Assembly: GCF_014841615.1 (NCBI RefSeq)
Contig: NZ_JACYUG010000008.1
Location: 1-64,000 of the forward strand
Direction: 5' to 3'
Length of the DNA stretch: 64,000 nucleotides
Source: Sphingomonas sp. CFBP 8760
GTDB lineage: Bacteria > Pseudomonadota > Alphaproteobacteria > Sphingomonadales > Sphingomonadaceae
Shown piece by piece: positions 38,603 through 47,871 of this stretch. A program made the position numbers and the translations under genes. The notes under the pieces are model-generated. The model was not told where the DNA came from and searched no databases. It was given only the letters and a program-made list of their open reading frames with translations. Position 1 is the stretch's first letter; each line of letters begins with the position of its first letter.

Positions 38603-40086
38603 GCCTTGCCGTCAACCTGTTCGGACGCAAGCCGGCAGACGCGCTGCCCCGGACCGGGATCATCGACATCGGCTCCAACTCCGTCCGTCTCGTCGTCTAT
38701 CAGGGGCCGGCCCGAATCCCGGCGGTGCTGTTCAACGAAAAGGTGATGGCGGGGCTTGGTCGCGGCCTCGCCGCCACCGGACGGATGCCGGAAGCCGGGG
38801 TCATCCTTGCGCGGACGGCGCTGGCGCGTTTCGCCGCCGTCGCGCGGGAGATGGAGGTCACCTCGCTCCGGACGGTCGCTACCGCGGCCGTCCGGGATGC
38901 CGCCAACGGGCCTGAATTCATTGCCTGGGCGGAGCGGCTGGGCCTGTCGATCGAACTGTTGTCGGGCGAACAGGAGGCGATCGGCGCGGGCGAGGGGGTA
39001 TTGTCGGGCATCCCCGATGCGGACGGTATCGTCGGCGATCTTGGCGGCGGCAGTCTCGAACTGGTGCGGATCAAGGACGGCAGGGTTGGTGATCGCGTGT
39101 CTTTCCCCCTCGGCGTGCTGCGCATCGCGGGCAAGCGTGGCAAGCCGCTGGACCGGATGGTCGGGCGTCTGCTGGAACAGGCAGGCTGGCTGGGGCGTGG
39201 CAGTGGTTTGCCGCTCTATCTGGTTGGTGGCTCGTGGCGGGCGCTGGCGCGAATCGATATCGGCCTGTCCGATTATCCGCTGCCGATCGCCCACCAGTAC
39301 ACCATGACTGCGGAAACGGTGCGGCGGCTGGGCCGGACGATCCCGCATCTTGGCAAACCGAAGTTGCGGAGCATCCCCGGTCTGTCGACGGCACGCGCGG
39401 GTACGGTGGCGGATGCGGCGGCGCTCCTTGGCGTGCTGTTGCGCCAACTTGGCAGCCGCACGACGATCGTGTCGGCGTTCGGCCTGCGCGAAGGGCTGAT
39501 GTTCGGAATGCTCGATGGGGACACTCGTGCCGCCGATCCCCTGATCGTGGCGACGCGGGACGAGGGGCGGGTGCTGGGCCGGTTTCCCGAACATGGCGAT
39601 CTGCTCGATCGTTGGGTCGCGCCGCTGTTCGTCAACGATCCGGTGGCGGAAGCGCGCGTTCGCCACGCCGCCTGCCTGCTGGCGGACGTGGGCTGGCGCG
39701 CCAATCCGGAGTTCCGCGCGGAGCGGGGGCTGGAGATCGCCTTGCATGGCCAATGGGTTGCGATCGATCCGTCCGAGCGTGGGCAGTTGGCCCAGACATT
39801 GTTCACCTGCTTGGGCGGGGGGCTGGCGTTTCCCGATCCCCTGCCGCGACTGACCGATGAAACCGGATTGCGACGGGCGGTCGCGTGGGGGCTGGCAATC
39901 CGGTTCGGCCAGCGTCTGAGTGGCGGATTGGCGGGGCCGTTGACGCGCACCAAACTGTCGATCGATCCGCAGACGGTGACGCTGCACATGCGGCCCGCGG
40001 ATCGGGCGCTTTACGCGGATACCGCGGAAAAGCGCCATATCGCGCTGGCTGGTTTTCTCGGGCGGCGGGCAGTGGTCAAAGGCTGA
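38599..40086 (+). CDS. ppx: exopolyphosphatase / guanosine pentaphosphatase family
   Basis: This 495-residue ASKHA-fold phosphatase degrades polyphosphate from the chain end, or cleaves pppGpp. Seen: TGIIDIGSNSVRLVVYQGPA (phosphate-1 motif), LRTVATAAVRDAANGPEFI, ELLSGEQEAIGAGEGVLSG and IVGDLGGGSLELVRIKDG (phosphate-2 motif), then a C-terminal HD-like helical domain. Its position overlapping ppk points to polyphosphate as substrate. A convergent I78-inhibitor gene ends 23 bp away. Confidence 0.93.
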   Translation: MSLAVNLFGRKPADALPRTGIIDIGSNSVRLVVYQGPARIPAVLFNEKVMAGLGRGLAATGRMPEAGVILARTALARFAAVAREMEVTSLRTVATAAVRDAANGPEFIAWAERLGLSIELLSGEQEAIGAGEGVLSGIPDADGIVGDLGGGSLELVRIKDGRVGDRVSFPLGVLRIAGKRGKPLDRMVGRLLEQAGWLGRGSGLPLYLVGGSWRALARIDIGLSDYPLPIAHQYTMTAETVRRLGRTIPHLGKPKLRSIPGLSTARAGTVADAAALLGVLLRQLGSRTTIVSAFGLREGLMFGMLDGDTRAADPLIVATRDEGRVLGRFPEHGDLLDRWVAPLFVNDPVAEARVRHAACLLADVGWRANPEFRAERGLEIALHGQWVAIDPSERGQLAQTLFTCLGGGLAFPDPLPRLTDETGLRRAVAWGLAIRFGQRLSGGLAGPLTRTKLSIDPQTVTLHMRPADRALYADTAEKRHIALAGFLGRRAVVKG

Positions 40087-40109
40087 CCACTTGCCCTGGA
40101 ACGATCAGA

Positions 40110-40397
40110 TCAGCCGCATGTCAGCGCGTTGATCTTGCCATCCTCGCCGAGCAGGATGTTAAGCCGGTCAGTGCGAAAATCCTTCGTCACCGGATCGTCC
40201 AGGTGCAGGATGCGGGTGATCCGGGCATTGGCCGCGTACTGGATTTCCTCGCGCAGCGGCATTTTGAATTCGCTGCCGACATAGCGCATCTGGAAGCTCA
40301 TATCGACGCGGCACGGGCCAGTCGGTTCGGCCGGTCCGGTCATCGTCGTGCATCCGGCCATCAGGCCGAAGAGCGCCGGTATCGTCATCATCCTCAC
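40110..40397 (-). CDS. putative I78-family peptidase inhibitor lipoprotein
   Basis: The 95-residue protein has a lipoprotein signal ending in LMAGC (Cys16) and a short domain with YAANARITRILHLDDPVTKD and FRTDRLNILLGEDGKINALTCG-like end, which matches the I78 serine-peptidase inhibitor pattern (FR.DRLN...D..G.I....CG) and its two Cys. GTG 40397 is chosen: GGAGG lies seven bases upstream, whereas the ATG at 40391 is 13 bases away. The GTG overlaps the rnd stop (GTGA). It may protect envelope proteins from proteases; this is inferred from the family. Confidence 0.72.
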   Translation of the reverse strand: MRMMTIPALFGLMAGCTTMTGPAEPTGPCRVDMSFQMRYVGSEFKMPLREEIQYAANARITRILHLDDPVTKDFRTDRLNILLGEDGKINALTCG

Positions 40398-41569
40398 GCG
40401 TCATCCTCCGCCCTGGTCATCTTCAACCGTCCGCCCTTGACCGCAAAGGCAAGGCGCCCTTCGACCAGATCGACCGCGTCGCGGCCGAACTGATCGTAAC
40501 GCCAGCCCTGCAACATCGGCAGCCCGGTTCGTACGCCAGCAGCCAGCGCCTCCAGTTCATCGGACCGGGCCAGCAGCTTCGACGCGACATCGATATCGCG
40601 TGAGCGGATTTTCAGGAGCAGCTTGAGCAGGTCCGCGACCAGCGACCCTTCCTTGCCCAGCCCCGGCTTGCGATCGTCGCGCGGGGGCAGCTCGTCGATC
40701 GACAGCGGCGTCGCATCGGCCAGCGCCTGCATCAGTCGGGCACCGATATCATTGCCGGCCCAGGTGGCGGACAGACCGCGCACCTTGGCCAGATCGGCCT
40801 GCTTGCGCGGCGGGTTGCCGGCGAGATCGCCGAGCGTTTCGTCCTTGACGATGCGTCCGCGTGGCAGGTCCTTGGCCTGTGCCTCCAGTTCGCGCCAGCG
40901 CGCCAGTGCCTTGAGGCGCCCCAGCATGTCGGGTTTGCGCCCCGACACCCGCACGCGCTTCCACGCCAGATCGGGATCATTCGCATAATTGGACGGATCG
41001 GCAAGCCGCTCCATCTCCTGATCGAGCCATGCACCGCGGCCGGTCTTCCGCAGTTTTTCCAGCATCTTCGGAAAGATCGCCGCCAGATGGGTGACGTCGC
41101 CGATCGCATATTCGATCTGGCGCGCGTCCAGGGGCCGACGCGACCAATCCGTGAAGCGCGCGCCCTTGTCGACGACGATGCCCAGCCAGCTGTCGACGAG
41201 GTTCGAATACCCGATCTGCTCGCCTTGACCCAGTGCCATCGCCGCCACCTGCGTATCGAACAGGGGATGGGGGGTCTTGCCTGTAAGGTTATAGACGATC
41301 TCGATATCCTGACCGCCGGCATGGACGACCTTCAGCACCTCCTCGTTCTCGACCAGCAGGTCGAGCAACGGCTTCATGTCGAGGCCCGGCGCCAATGGAT
41401 CGATCGCCGCCGCCTCGTTCACGTCGGCGATCTGGATCAGGCAGAGTTCGGGCCAATACGTGCTTTCGCGCATGAACTCGGTATCGACCGTGATGAAGTC
41501 GGCCTTGGCAAGCCGCGCGCACAGATCGGCGAGCGTGGCACTGTCGGTAATCAGGGGATGGATATGCAT
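40394..41569 (-). CDS. rnd: ribonuclease D
   Basis: RNase D (391 residues) trims tRNA 3' ends. The 3'-5' exonuclease domain has Exo [21 protein letters not shown], Exo [16 protein letters not shown] and Exo [23 protein letters not shown]. An HRDC domain follows ([33 protein letters not shown]). The ATG at 41569 ([13 protein letters not shown]) fits homologues; an ATG 12 bases upstream at 41581 is equally open. It is divergent from aspS over 120 bp. Confidence 0.93.
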   Translation of the reverse strand: MHIHPLITDSATLADLCARLAKADFITVDTEFMRESTYWPELCLIQIADVNEAAAIDPLAPGLDMKPLLDLLVENEEVLKVVHAGGQDIEIVYNLTGKTPHPLFDTQVAAMALGQGEQIGYSNLVDSWLGIVVDKGARFTDWSRRPLDARQIEYAIGDVTHLAAIFPKMLEKLRKTGRGAWLDQEMERLADPSNYANDPDLAWKRVRVSGRKPDMLGRLKALARWRELEAQAKDLPRGRIVKDETLGDLAGNPPRKQADLAKVRGLSATWAGNDIGARLMQALADATPLSIDELPPRDDRKPGLGKEGSLVADLLKLLLKIRSRDIDVASKLLARSDELEALAAGVRTGLPMLQGWRYDQFGRDAVDLVEGRLAFAVKGGRLKMTRAEDDA

Positions 41570-41689
41570 CGGTCCATCCATAGCGGTCTCGCGCGGGTTG
41601 ACAAAGAGGGGGCGGGAAGGGGAGTGACCGGCGATCCCTTTGGCCGTTCCCCCCGCTTTCGCGCGGACAGGCATATGCGAGAAGACACC

Positions 41690-43513
41690 ATGCACGCCTA
41701 TCGTACCCACCACTGCGCCGGCCTGACCGCCGCCGACGTCGGCGAAACCGTCCGCCTGTCCGGCTGGGTCCATCGCAAGCGCGATCATGGCGGCGTGTTG
41801 TTCGTCGATCTGCGCGATCATTACGGCATCACGCAGGTGGTGGCCGATGCCGATTCGCCAGCGCTGCCGGTGCTGGAGGCATTGCGCACGGAATCGGTCG
41901 TTACGATCGACGGCACTGTGAAGGCGCGCGCGGACGGCACCGCCAACACCAATCTGGCGACCGGCGAGATCGAGGTCTTCGCGCGCGGCGTCACGGTACA
42001 GAGCGCGGCGCACGAACTGCCGATGCCGGTGGCGGGCGATGCCGAATATCCGGAGGACATCCGCCTCCGCTATCGCTTCCTCGATTTGCGGCGCGAGCGG
42101 CTGCACGCCAATATCATGCTGCGCAGCCAGGTGATCGCTTCGATCCGCAACCGGATGATCGGGCAGGGCTTCACCGAATTCCAGACGCCGATCCTGACCG
42201 CATCGTCCCCGGAGGGTGCGCGCGACTATCTCGTGCCCAGCCGCGTCCATCCTGGCAAATTCTATGCGCTGCCGCAGGCGCCGCAGATGTTCAAGCAGCT
42301 GTTGATGGTCGCCGGGTTCGATCGCTATTTCCAGATCGCCCCCTGCTTCCGCGACGAGGATGCGCGGGCGGATCGATCGCCGGGTGAGTTTTACCAGCTC
42401 GATTTCGAGATGAGCTTCGTCACGCAGGAAGATGTCTTCCAGGCCATCGAGCCCGTCCTGCACGGTCTGTTCGAGGAATTTGCGAACTGGCAGGGTAAGG
42501 GCCGGCAGGTGTCGGCATTGCCGTTCAAACGCATCCCGTACCGGGAATCGATGCTCAGATACGGCAACGACAAGCCGGATTTGCGCAATCCGATCCTGAT
42601 CTCCGACGTATCGGATCACTTCACAGGATCGGGCTTCGGGCGCTTCGCGTCGATCGTGGAAGCGGGTGACGTCGTCCGCGCGATCCCGGCACCCAACACC
42701 GCCGATCGCAGCCGAAAATTCTTCGATGACATGAATGCCTGGGCGCAGGGCGAAGGCTTCGCCGGTCTCGGCTATGCCACGCGCAAGGGTGGCGAATGGG
42801 GTGGACCGATCGCCAAGAACCATGGCGAAGAAGGCATGGCGAAGCTGGCCGAGACGCTCGGCCTCGGCCCCGACGACGGAATTTTCTTCGCCGCCGGCAA
42901 GGAAGCGCAGGCCGCCAAACTGGCAGGGCTTGCCCGTACGCGCGTGGGCGAGGCGCTGGGATTGATCGACCAGAATCGTTTCGAGTTCTGCTGGATCGTC
43001 GATTTCCCGATGTTCGAATATGACGAAGACAACAAGAAGGTCGACTTCAGCCACAATCCTTTCTCGATGCCGCAGGGCGAGATGAACGCACTGGAGACGA
43101 TGAACCCGCTCGATATTCTCGCCTATCAATACGATATCGTCTGCAACGGCATCGAGCTGTCGTCAGGGGCGATCCGGAACCATCGGCCGGAGATCATGTA
43201 CAAGGCGTTTGAGATCGCCGGCTACAGCCAGGCCGATGTCGACACGAATTTCGCCGGCATGATCAACGCCTTCAAGTTCGGTGCGCCGCCACATGGTGGC
43301 TCCGCACCCGGCATTGACCGGATGGTGATGCTGCTGGCGGGCGAGCCGAACATCCGGGAGGTCGTGCTGTTCCCGATGAACCAGAAGGCGGAGGACCTGA
43401 TGATGGGCGCGCCCAACTTCGCAACGCCCAAGCAGTTGCGCGAACTCAACCTGCGCTCGACCGCCGAGCCGAAAAAGGACGTGACGACGATCGTCACGCC
43501 CGCTGCCGGCTGA
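41690..43513 (+). CDS. aspS: aspartyl-tRNA synthetase, bacterial type, probably non-discriminating
   Basis: AspRS (607 residues) charges tRNA-Asp. Visible are the OB-fold anticodon domain ([20 protein letters not shown]), class II motif 2 ([19 protein letters not shown]), a GAD domain in the middle, and motif 3 ([19 protein letters not shown]). Two anticodon-domain residues known to separate specificities are His33 (after RKRD) and Gly83 (in [11 protein letters not shown]). E. coli, which is discriminating, has Leu and Lys at these places; enzymes that also charge tRNA-Asn have His and Gly. The ATG at 41690 is favoured; a second ATG lies 15 bases upstream. Confidence 0.95.
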   Translation: MHAYRTHHCAGLTAADVGETVRLSGWVHRKRDHGGVLFVDLRDHYGITQVVADADSPALPVLEALRTESVVTIDGTVKARADGTANTNLATGEIEVFARGVTVQSAAHELPMPVAGDAEYPEDIRLRYRFLDLRRERLHANIMLRSQVIASIRNRMIGQGFTEFQTPILTASSPEGARDYLVPSRVHPGKFYALPQAPQMFKQLLMVAGFDRYFQIAPCFRDEDARADRSPGEFYQLDFEMSFVTQEDVFQAIEPVLHGLFEEFANWQGKGRQVSALPFKRIPYRESMLRYGNDKPDLRNPILISDVSDHFTGSGFGRFASIVEAGDVVRAIPAPNTADRSRKFFDDMNAWAQGEGFAGLGYATRKGGEWGGPIAKNHGEEGMAKLAETLGLGPDDGIFFAAGKEAQAAKLAGLARTRVGEALGLIDQNRFEFCWIVDFPMFEYDEDNKKVDFSHNPFSMPQGEMNALETMNPLDILAYQYDIVCNGIELSSGAIRNHRPEIMYKAFEIAGYSQADVDTNFAGMINAFKFGAPPHGGSAPGIDRMVMLLAGEPNIREVVLFPMNQKAEDLMMGAPNFATPKQLRELNLRSTAEPKKDVTTIVTPAAG

Positions 43514-43524
43514 CCGGCGCCGTT

Positions 43525-43552
43525 GCCGCACCACCCGACCGGGTGGTGCGGC
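43525..43552. terminator. perfect 12-bp hairpin between aspS and the carbonic anhydrase gene
   Basis: GCCGCACCACCC pairs fully with GGGTGGTGCGGC around a GACC loop. It lies between two convergent genes, where a bidirectional terminator is expected. Neither side has a strong T run (plus strand continues AGGTTCTT), so intrinsic termination may be weak or Rho-assisted. Confidence 0.55.
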
Positions 43553-43559
43553 AGGTTCT

Positions 43560-44192
43560 TCAGGCCGCCTCGAAGGTCGTGCCGTTGTCCGACAGCACGC
43601 GCAGCTTGCCATCAGCGATCGCGAACACCGCGCCCTTCAGCGCCAGCGTACCGTCGTCGAGGCCCGCCTGAACGAACGGGAAGGTCTTCAGGTTCTCGAT
43701 CGAAACCTTCACACCCTCCTGCTCCAGCGCAGTCTGGCCTTCGGCGCCCGTCCCATGCTCGGCCACCACGCGTTCGCGCGCATCCTTCAGCAGCTTGATC
43801 CATTCCGCGACGAAGCCGCCCTCGCCGGGCTTGGCATCGGTCAGCGCACCCGACAGCGACGCCTTCACGCCCCCGCACTGGCCGTGACCCAGCACAAGGA
43901 TTTCCTCGACCTTCAGGACCGTGACGGCAAATTCGATCGCGGCGGAAACGCCGTGAAGGCCGCCGCTGGGATCGAACGGGGGTACCAGATTGGCGACGTT
44001 GCGAACCACGAACACTTCACCCGGACGCGTGCCGAAGATGGTAGCGGGGTCGACGCGGCTGTCGGAGCAAGCGATGACCATCACCTTGGGCGTCTGCCCG
44101 CCGGCCAGTTCGGTCCACTTCTCCCGCTCGTCGATCCATTCGTTCCCGCGGAAGCGGTAGTAGCCGTCGATCAGGTCCTTGAACTTTCGCAT
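43560..44192 (-). CDS. beta-class carbonic anhydrase
   Basis: The 210-residue zinc enzyme interconverts CO2 and bicarbonate. The zinc motif ACSDSRVDPATIF gives Cys and the Asp-Arg dyad, and LVLGHGQCGGVKASL gives the His and second Cys. Also typical are FVVRNVANLVPPFDP and SAIEFAVTVLKVEEIL. No signal peptide is present. It is divergent from lipA over 53 bp and convergent with aspS. Confidence 0.95.
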   Translation of the reverse strand: MRKFKDLIDGYYRFRGNEWIDEREKWTELAGGQTPKVMVIACSDSRVDPATIFGTRPGEVFVVRNVANLVPPFDPSGGLHGVSAAIEFAVTVLKVEEILVLGHGQCGGVKASLSGALTDAKPGEGGFVAEWIKLLKDARERVVAEHGTGAEGQTALEQEGVKVSIENLKTFPFVQAGLDDGTLALKGAVFAIADGKLRVLSDNGTTFEAA

Positions 44193-44245
44193 TCGATATC
44201 AGCCCTTCGTTGTTTCGTGCCACGTGACACGCTATCTTAGACGAC

Positions 44246-45178
44246 ATGAACGATCTGTCATCTGTTTCGGCTCCCGTCCGGCAACGTAAACCCGACTGGA
44301 TTCGCGTAAAAGCGCCCACTTCGGCCGGATTCGCGGCGACCCGTGAGCTTATGCGGTCGAAAAGCCTGACGACGGTGTGCGAGGAGGCGGCCTGCCCGAA
44401 CATCGGTGAGTGCTGGAGCAAAAAGCACGCAACCGTGATGATTCTGGGTGATACCTGCACCCGCGCTTGCGCCTTCTGCAACGTCAAGACCGGAATGCCG
44501 CGTGCCGTCGATCCGATGGAACCCAACAACGTCGCCGATGCCGCCGCGCAGATGGGATTGCAGCACATCGTCATCACCTCGGTCGATCGCGACGATCTGC
44601 CCGACGGCGGGGCGAAGCAGTTCGTGAAGGTGATCGAGGCGATCCGGCGGTCGAATCCGACAACCACGATCGAAATCCTCACCCCCGATTTTCGGAACAA
44701 GCACGAAGCCGCGGTCGAGGCGATCGTCGCTGCGCGGCCGGACGTCTACAATCACAATCTTGAAACCGTGCCGCGGCTGTACCCGACGATTCGGCCCGGT
44801 GCGCGCTATTATGCGTCGATCCGGCTGCTGGAGAGCGTCAAGAAACTCGATCCGTCGATCTTCACCAAATCCGGCGTGATGCTGGGGCTGGGGGAACAGC
44901 GGTTGGAAATCCATCAGGTGATGGACGACATGCGTTCCGCCGATATCGATTTCCTGACGATGGGTCAGTATCTGCAGCCGACGCCGAAGCACGCCAAGGT
45001 TGCCGAGTTCGTGACGCCCAAGGCGTTCGATGCCTATGCCAGCATCGCGCGGGCCAAGGGTTTTCTGCTGGTCGCCTCGTCGCCGTTGACCCGGTCAAGC
45101 TACCATGCCGGTGATGACTTCCAGCGGATGCGTGCCGCGCGCGACGTCAAGCTGGGGCGGGCGCCCGTCGCGGTCTGA
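44246..45178 (+). CDS. lipA: lipoyl synthase
   Basis: LipA (310 residues) inserts two sulfurs into octanoyl groups bound to E2 and H proteins. It is a radical-SAM enzyme with two 4Fe-4S clusters: the auxiliary cluster from [12 protein letters not shown] and the SAM cluster from [10 protein letters not shown] (CxxxCxxC). The end [17 protein letters not shown] contains the conserved RSSY motif. The stop TGA shares its last base with the ratA ATG (TGATG). The partner lipB is not in the window. Confidence 0.97.
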   Translation: MNDLSSVSAPVRQRKPDWIRVKAPTSAGFAATRELMRSKSLTTVCEEAACPNIGECWSKKHATVMILGDTCTRACAFCNVKTGMPRAVDPMEPNNVADAAAQMGLQHIVITSVDRDDLPDGGAKQFVKVIEAIRRSNPTTTIEILTPDFRNKHEAAVEAIVAARPDVYNHNLETVPRLYPTIRPGARYYASIRLLESVKKLDPSIFTKSGVMLGLGEQRLEIHQVMDDMRSADIDFLTMGQYLQPTPKHAKVAEFVTPKAFDAYASIARAKGFLLVASSPLTRSSYHAGDDFQRMRAARDVKLGRAPVAV

Positions 45179-45666
45179 TGCCCAAGCATCAGGAAACCCG
45201 CCATCTGCCCTATACGCCGGAGCAGATGTTCGACCTCGTTGCCGACGTGAAACGCTACCCGGAGTTTCTGCCATGGGTCAGCGCGATGCGCGTTCGCAAA
45301 GACAGCGAGACGGAGACGCTGGCAGACATGATCGTCGGCTTCAAGGGGTTGCGCGAGACTTTTACCAGCCGGGTAGAGAAAGAACGGTCGAACCGGATTG
45401 TGGTCGATTATGTCGACGGGCCGCTCAAGCATCTGCGCAACGACTGGCGGTTCCGGCCTGAGGGCGATGGGGGTTGCGCGGTCGACTTCTCCGTCGACTT
45501 TGCCTTCAAAAACCGGGTGTTCGAGATGCTGGCCGGGCAAGTATTCGGGCAGGCGTTGCGCCGGATGATCGGCGCGTTCGAGACGCGGGCGGCCGCTCTT
45601 TACGGCTCCAACCCGGCGGGCGGCGGGGGCGGCAGCAACAATTCCAGCGCACACAGTGCCGCCTGA
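45178..45666 (+). CDS. RatA/COQ10-type START-domain protein
   Basis: The 162-residue protein has a polyketide-cyclase/START fold: HLPYTPEQMFDLVADVKRYP, FLPWVSAMRVRKDSETETLA and VDFSVDFAFKNRVFEMLAG. This is the family of ubiquinone-binding COQ10 and of E. coli RatA (a ribosome-association inhibitor). In Alphaproteobacteria a role with ubiquinone is more plausible, but this is inference. The tail NPAGGGGGSNNSSAHSAA is low-complexity and is encoded opposite the end of cinA (67-bp convergent overlap). It follows lipA with a one-base overlap. Confidence 0.86.
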   Translation: MPKHQETRHLPYTPEQMFDLVADVKRYPEFLPWVSAMRVRKDSETETLADMIVGFKGLRETFTSRVEKERSNRIVVDYVDGPLKHLRNDWRFRPEGDGGCAVDFSVDFAFKNRVFEMLAGQVFGQALRRMIGAFETRAAALYGSNPAGGGGGSNNSSAHSAA

Positions 45667-46145
45667 AGCCTGATTCCGCCACGGCCATTATCGTCGAACT
45701 GGCGGCGATCGGCATGGATGTCGGTCGCCTCGCCACCCCGGTCCGCCCGGGCGAAGACGACGGTGCCGACCGGTTTCTTTTCCGATCCGCCGCCGGGGCC
45801 GGCGACACCGGTGATCGCGACGGCGGTATCCGCCCCCGTCTTTTCCAGCGCGCCGCGCGCCATGCTCCACGCCACCGCCACCGACACGGCGCCGAACGTC
45901 TCCAGCACATCGGTGCTGACGCGCAACAGCGCCGCCTTCGCCTCGTTGGAATAGGTGACGATCGAGGCTTCCAGGACATCGGAAGACCCCGGTATCTCGG
46001 TCAAGGCCGCCGCGACGAGCCCGCCGGTGCAGCTTTCCGCCAAGGCGATGCGGCGGTTCGCGGCACGATACGCCTCGACCACGCGGGTCGCGGCCGCGAT
46101 CAGTTCGGGGGGGAGCAACGTGTCGATCATCGCGGACTCGGACAT
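45600..46145 (-). CDS. CinA C-terminal family, nicotinamide-nucleotide amidohydrolase
   Basis: The 181-residue protein (PncC-like) would deamidate NMN to nicotinate mononucleotide in NAD recycling. Family motifs: RRIALAESCTGGLVAAALTE, VTYSNEAKAALLRVS, and DTAVAITGVAGPGGGSEKKP with GTVVFA. Only the CinA C-terminal domain is present, as usual for stand-alone PncC. ATG 46145 overlaps the upstream gene by 19 bp; ATG 46130 is an alternative. Its 3' end overlaps ratA tail to tail. Confidence 0.9.
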   Translation of the reverse strand: MSESAMIDTLLPPELIAAATRVVEAYRAANRRIALAESCTGGLVAAALTEIPGSSDVLEASIVTYSNEAKAALLRVSTDVLETFGAVSVAVAWSMARGALEKTGADTAVAITGVAGPGGGSEKKPVGTVVFARADRGGEATDIHADRRQFDDNGRGGIRLQAALCALELLLPPPPPAGLEP

Positions 46146-46648
46146 AGCGGTAATTCCGGCACCGCGACCTTGCCGCCGCGTGCCTTGCTTTCCTTGAAAT
46201 AGCGCAGGACCGTCACGATCGCGTCGGCGGTGTTGCGCGCCGGCAGCGGTTCGAGATCGGTGACCAGCCGGTCGATCGTGGTACAGTCGGTCAGTTCTAT
46301 CCGCCCCACGATCTGCGGAGCGATCAGGCTGGTCAGCACCGGGCGGGCATAATCCGATTGCAGCAGCAGATCGACGGCGGGATCACTGAGTTTGACGATC
46401 GCCGCGCGGGCCGCGGGCCATGCCCGGTCCGCCGCCGCCTGATACTTGGCGATCACCGGTCCGCCCTCGCGCCGGATCAGGCTGGCCGTCGGCAGGCGGT
46501 CGGCACAGACGCGACCGGTTTCACGAATGATCTCGGGAAGCGCGACCAGCGCCAGCGTCTGCGCCTCGTCATCCGACAAGCATAGTCGCTGCGCCGTGGC
46601 CGGAGTCGTGAGCAGCGCGATGGCAGCGAGCAGGGCGGAGATTCTCAT
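46127..46648 (-). CDS. exported hypothetical protein
   Basis: I do not recognise this 173-residue protein. It has a signal peptide (MRISALLAAIALLTTPATA) and four cysteines in the mature part (RLCLSDDE, GRVCADR, LTDCTTIDR, LPLCPSPR), likely forming disulfides in the periplasm. The rest is helical (AWPAARAAIVKLSDPAVDLL). It starts within the ispDF stop (ATGA) and ends inside cinA, so it belongs to an ispDF operon of three genes. Confidence 0.72.
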   Translation of the reverse strand: MRISALLAAIALLTTPATAQRLCLSDDEAQTLALVALPEIIRETGRVCADRLPTASLIRREGGPVIAKYQAAADRAWPAARAAIVKLSDPAVDLLLQSDYARPVLTSLIAPQIVGRIELTDCTTIDRLVTDLEPLPARNTADAIVTVLRYFKESKARGGKVAVPELPLCPSPR

Positions 46649-47787
46649 CGCAGCTGTCCCGGCAGGCTGACCGTCGCTATCGCCTGTGCCGCGATCCCTT
46701 CGCCACGGCCCGTGAAGCCTAGTCGTTCGGTCGTGGTCGCCTTCAGGCTGACGCGATCGGGATGGAGGCGGAGAATCTCGGCGATGCGCGCCGTCATCGC
46801 CGCGCGATGCGGGCCGATCTTGGGTTCCTCGCACATCAGCGTCAGGTCGACGAAATCGATCCGGCCGCCACGATCGGCGATCAGCGACGCGGCATGCGCC
46901 AGGAAATGATCGGATGAGGCACCGCGCCATTGGGGATCGCTGGGCGGGAAATGCGTACCGATATCCCCGGCGGCGATCGTGCCGAGCAGCGCGTCGGTGA
47001 TCGCATGCAGCGCTACATCCGCGTCGCTATGACCGGACAGCCCCTTGTCATGGGGGATCAGAATGCCACCGAGCCATAATTCCTCACCCGACTCCAGCCG
47101 ATGCACGTCGAAACCCATCGCGGAACGGGTTTCCCATGTCAGGCGGGCTTCGGCCGCGGCGAAGTCCTGTGGGTAGGTGACCTTGTCGAGCATGATGTCG
47201 CCCTGCACCAATGCGACGCGTCCGCCAAGCCGCCGCACCATCTGCGCATCGTCGCTGGCATCCTCATCGATCGGCCATGCCGCGTGTGCACTGGCGAGTA
47301 TCGCCCTGCCAAATCCCTGCGGCGTCTGGATACGGTGCAGGTCATCACGGCGTACGAGGGCGCCGTCGCCACGGGTCAACGTATCGGCGACGGGCAGCGT
47401 CGGTACCGCGCCGTCTGCTTCGTCGAGAGCGCACAACACCCGGTCGATCACCTCCACGGGAACGAATGGCCGGGCGGCATCATGCACCAGCACCCGCTCG
47501 ATCGCGGGATCCAGTGCGGCCATGCCGATCGCCACCGAGTCGCGGCGCAGCGCCCCGCCGATCACGATTCGCGCCGCCCGCCCCAGCGCAACCCGCGCGA
47601 GTTCCTGTTGACCGTCTCCGATCACGGTCACCACCTCGTCGATCAGCGGATGCGCGGCGAAGGCGGCGTGAGCGTGCGCCAGCATCGCTCGCCCCGCGAT
47701 CGGGGTATATTGCTTGGCCACGGCGGTGCCGGCACGCAGGCCACGGCCGGCGGCGACGATCAGGGCGGCGGTACGGGGACGGGTCAT
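46645..47787 (-). CDS. ispDF: bifunctional IspD/IspF of the MEP isoprenoid pathway
   Basis: The 380-residue enzyme carries two steps: IspD (about residues 1-215) makes CDP-methylerythritol, and IspF (about 223-380) makes the cyclodiphosphate. IspD motifs: ALIVAAGRGLRAG and VLVHDAARPFV. IspF motifs: GFDVHRLESGEELWLGGI with the zinc ligands Asp and His, LSGHSDADVALHAITDALLG, GDIGTHFPPSDPQW and TTTERLGFTGRGEGIAAQA. Fusion is usual in Alphaproteobacteria. ATG 47787 is taken; a GTG lies two codons upstream. It is divergent from dusB over 84 bp. Confidence 0.96.
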   Translation of the reverse strand: MTRPRTAALIVAAGRGLRAGTAVAKQYTPIAGRAMLAHAHAAFAAHPLIDEVVTVIGDGQQELARVALGRAARIVIGGALRRDSVAIGMAALDPAIERVLVHDAARPFVPVEVIDRVLCALDEADGAVPTLPVADTLTRGDGALVRRDDLHRIQTPQGFGRAILASAHAAWPIDEDASDDAQMVRRLGGRVALVQGDIMLDKVTYPQDFAAAEARLTWETRSAMGFDVHRLESGEELWLGGILIPHDKGLSGHSDADVALHAITDALLGTIAAGDIGTHFPPSDPQWRGASSDHFLAHAASLIADRGGRIDFVDLTLMCEEPKIGPHRAAMTARIAEILRLHPDRVSLKATTTERLGFTGRGEGIAAQAIATVSLPGQLR

Positions 47788-47871
47788 CGCCACGGGGCCT
47801 AGCGGGATGGCGCCATGCTTGCCAGTCGGTGCAGTTCCGCGTAAGTAGATGCCTAAATTTCAGGCACATTC

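Noticed and set aside
38518-40038. 506-codon minus-strand frame opposite ppx
   Set aside because: Antisense shadow; composition is biased and no motif is visible.
46127-46648. ispDF-downstream exported protein as a lipoprotein
   Set aside because: The signal ends in ATAQRLC without a lipobox Cys at +1; a normal signal peptide fits better.
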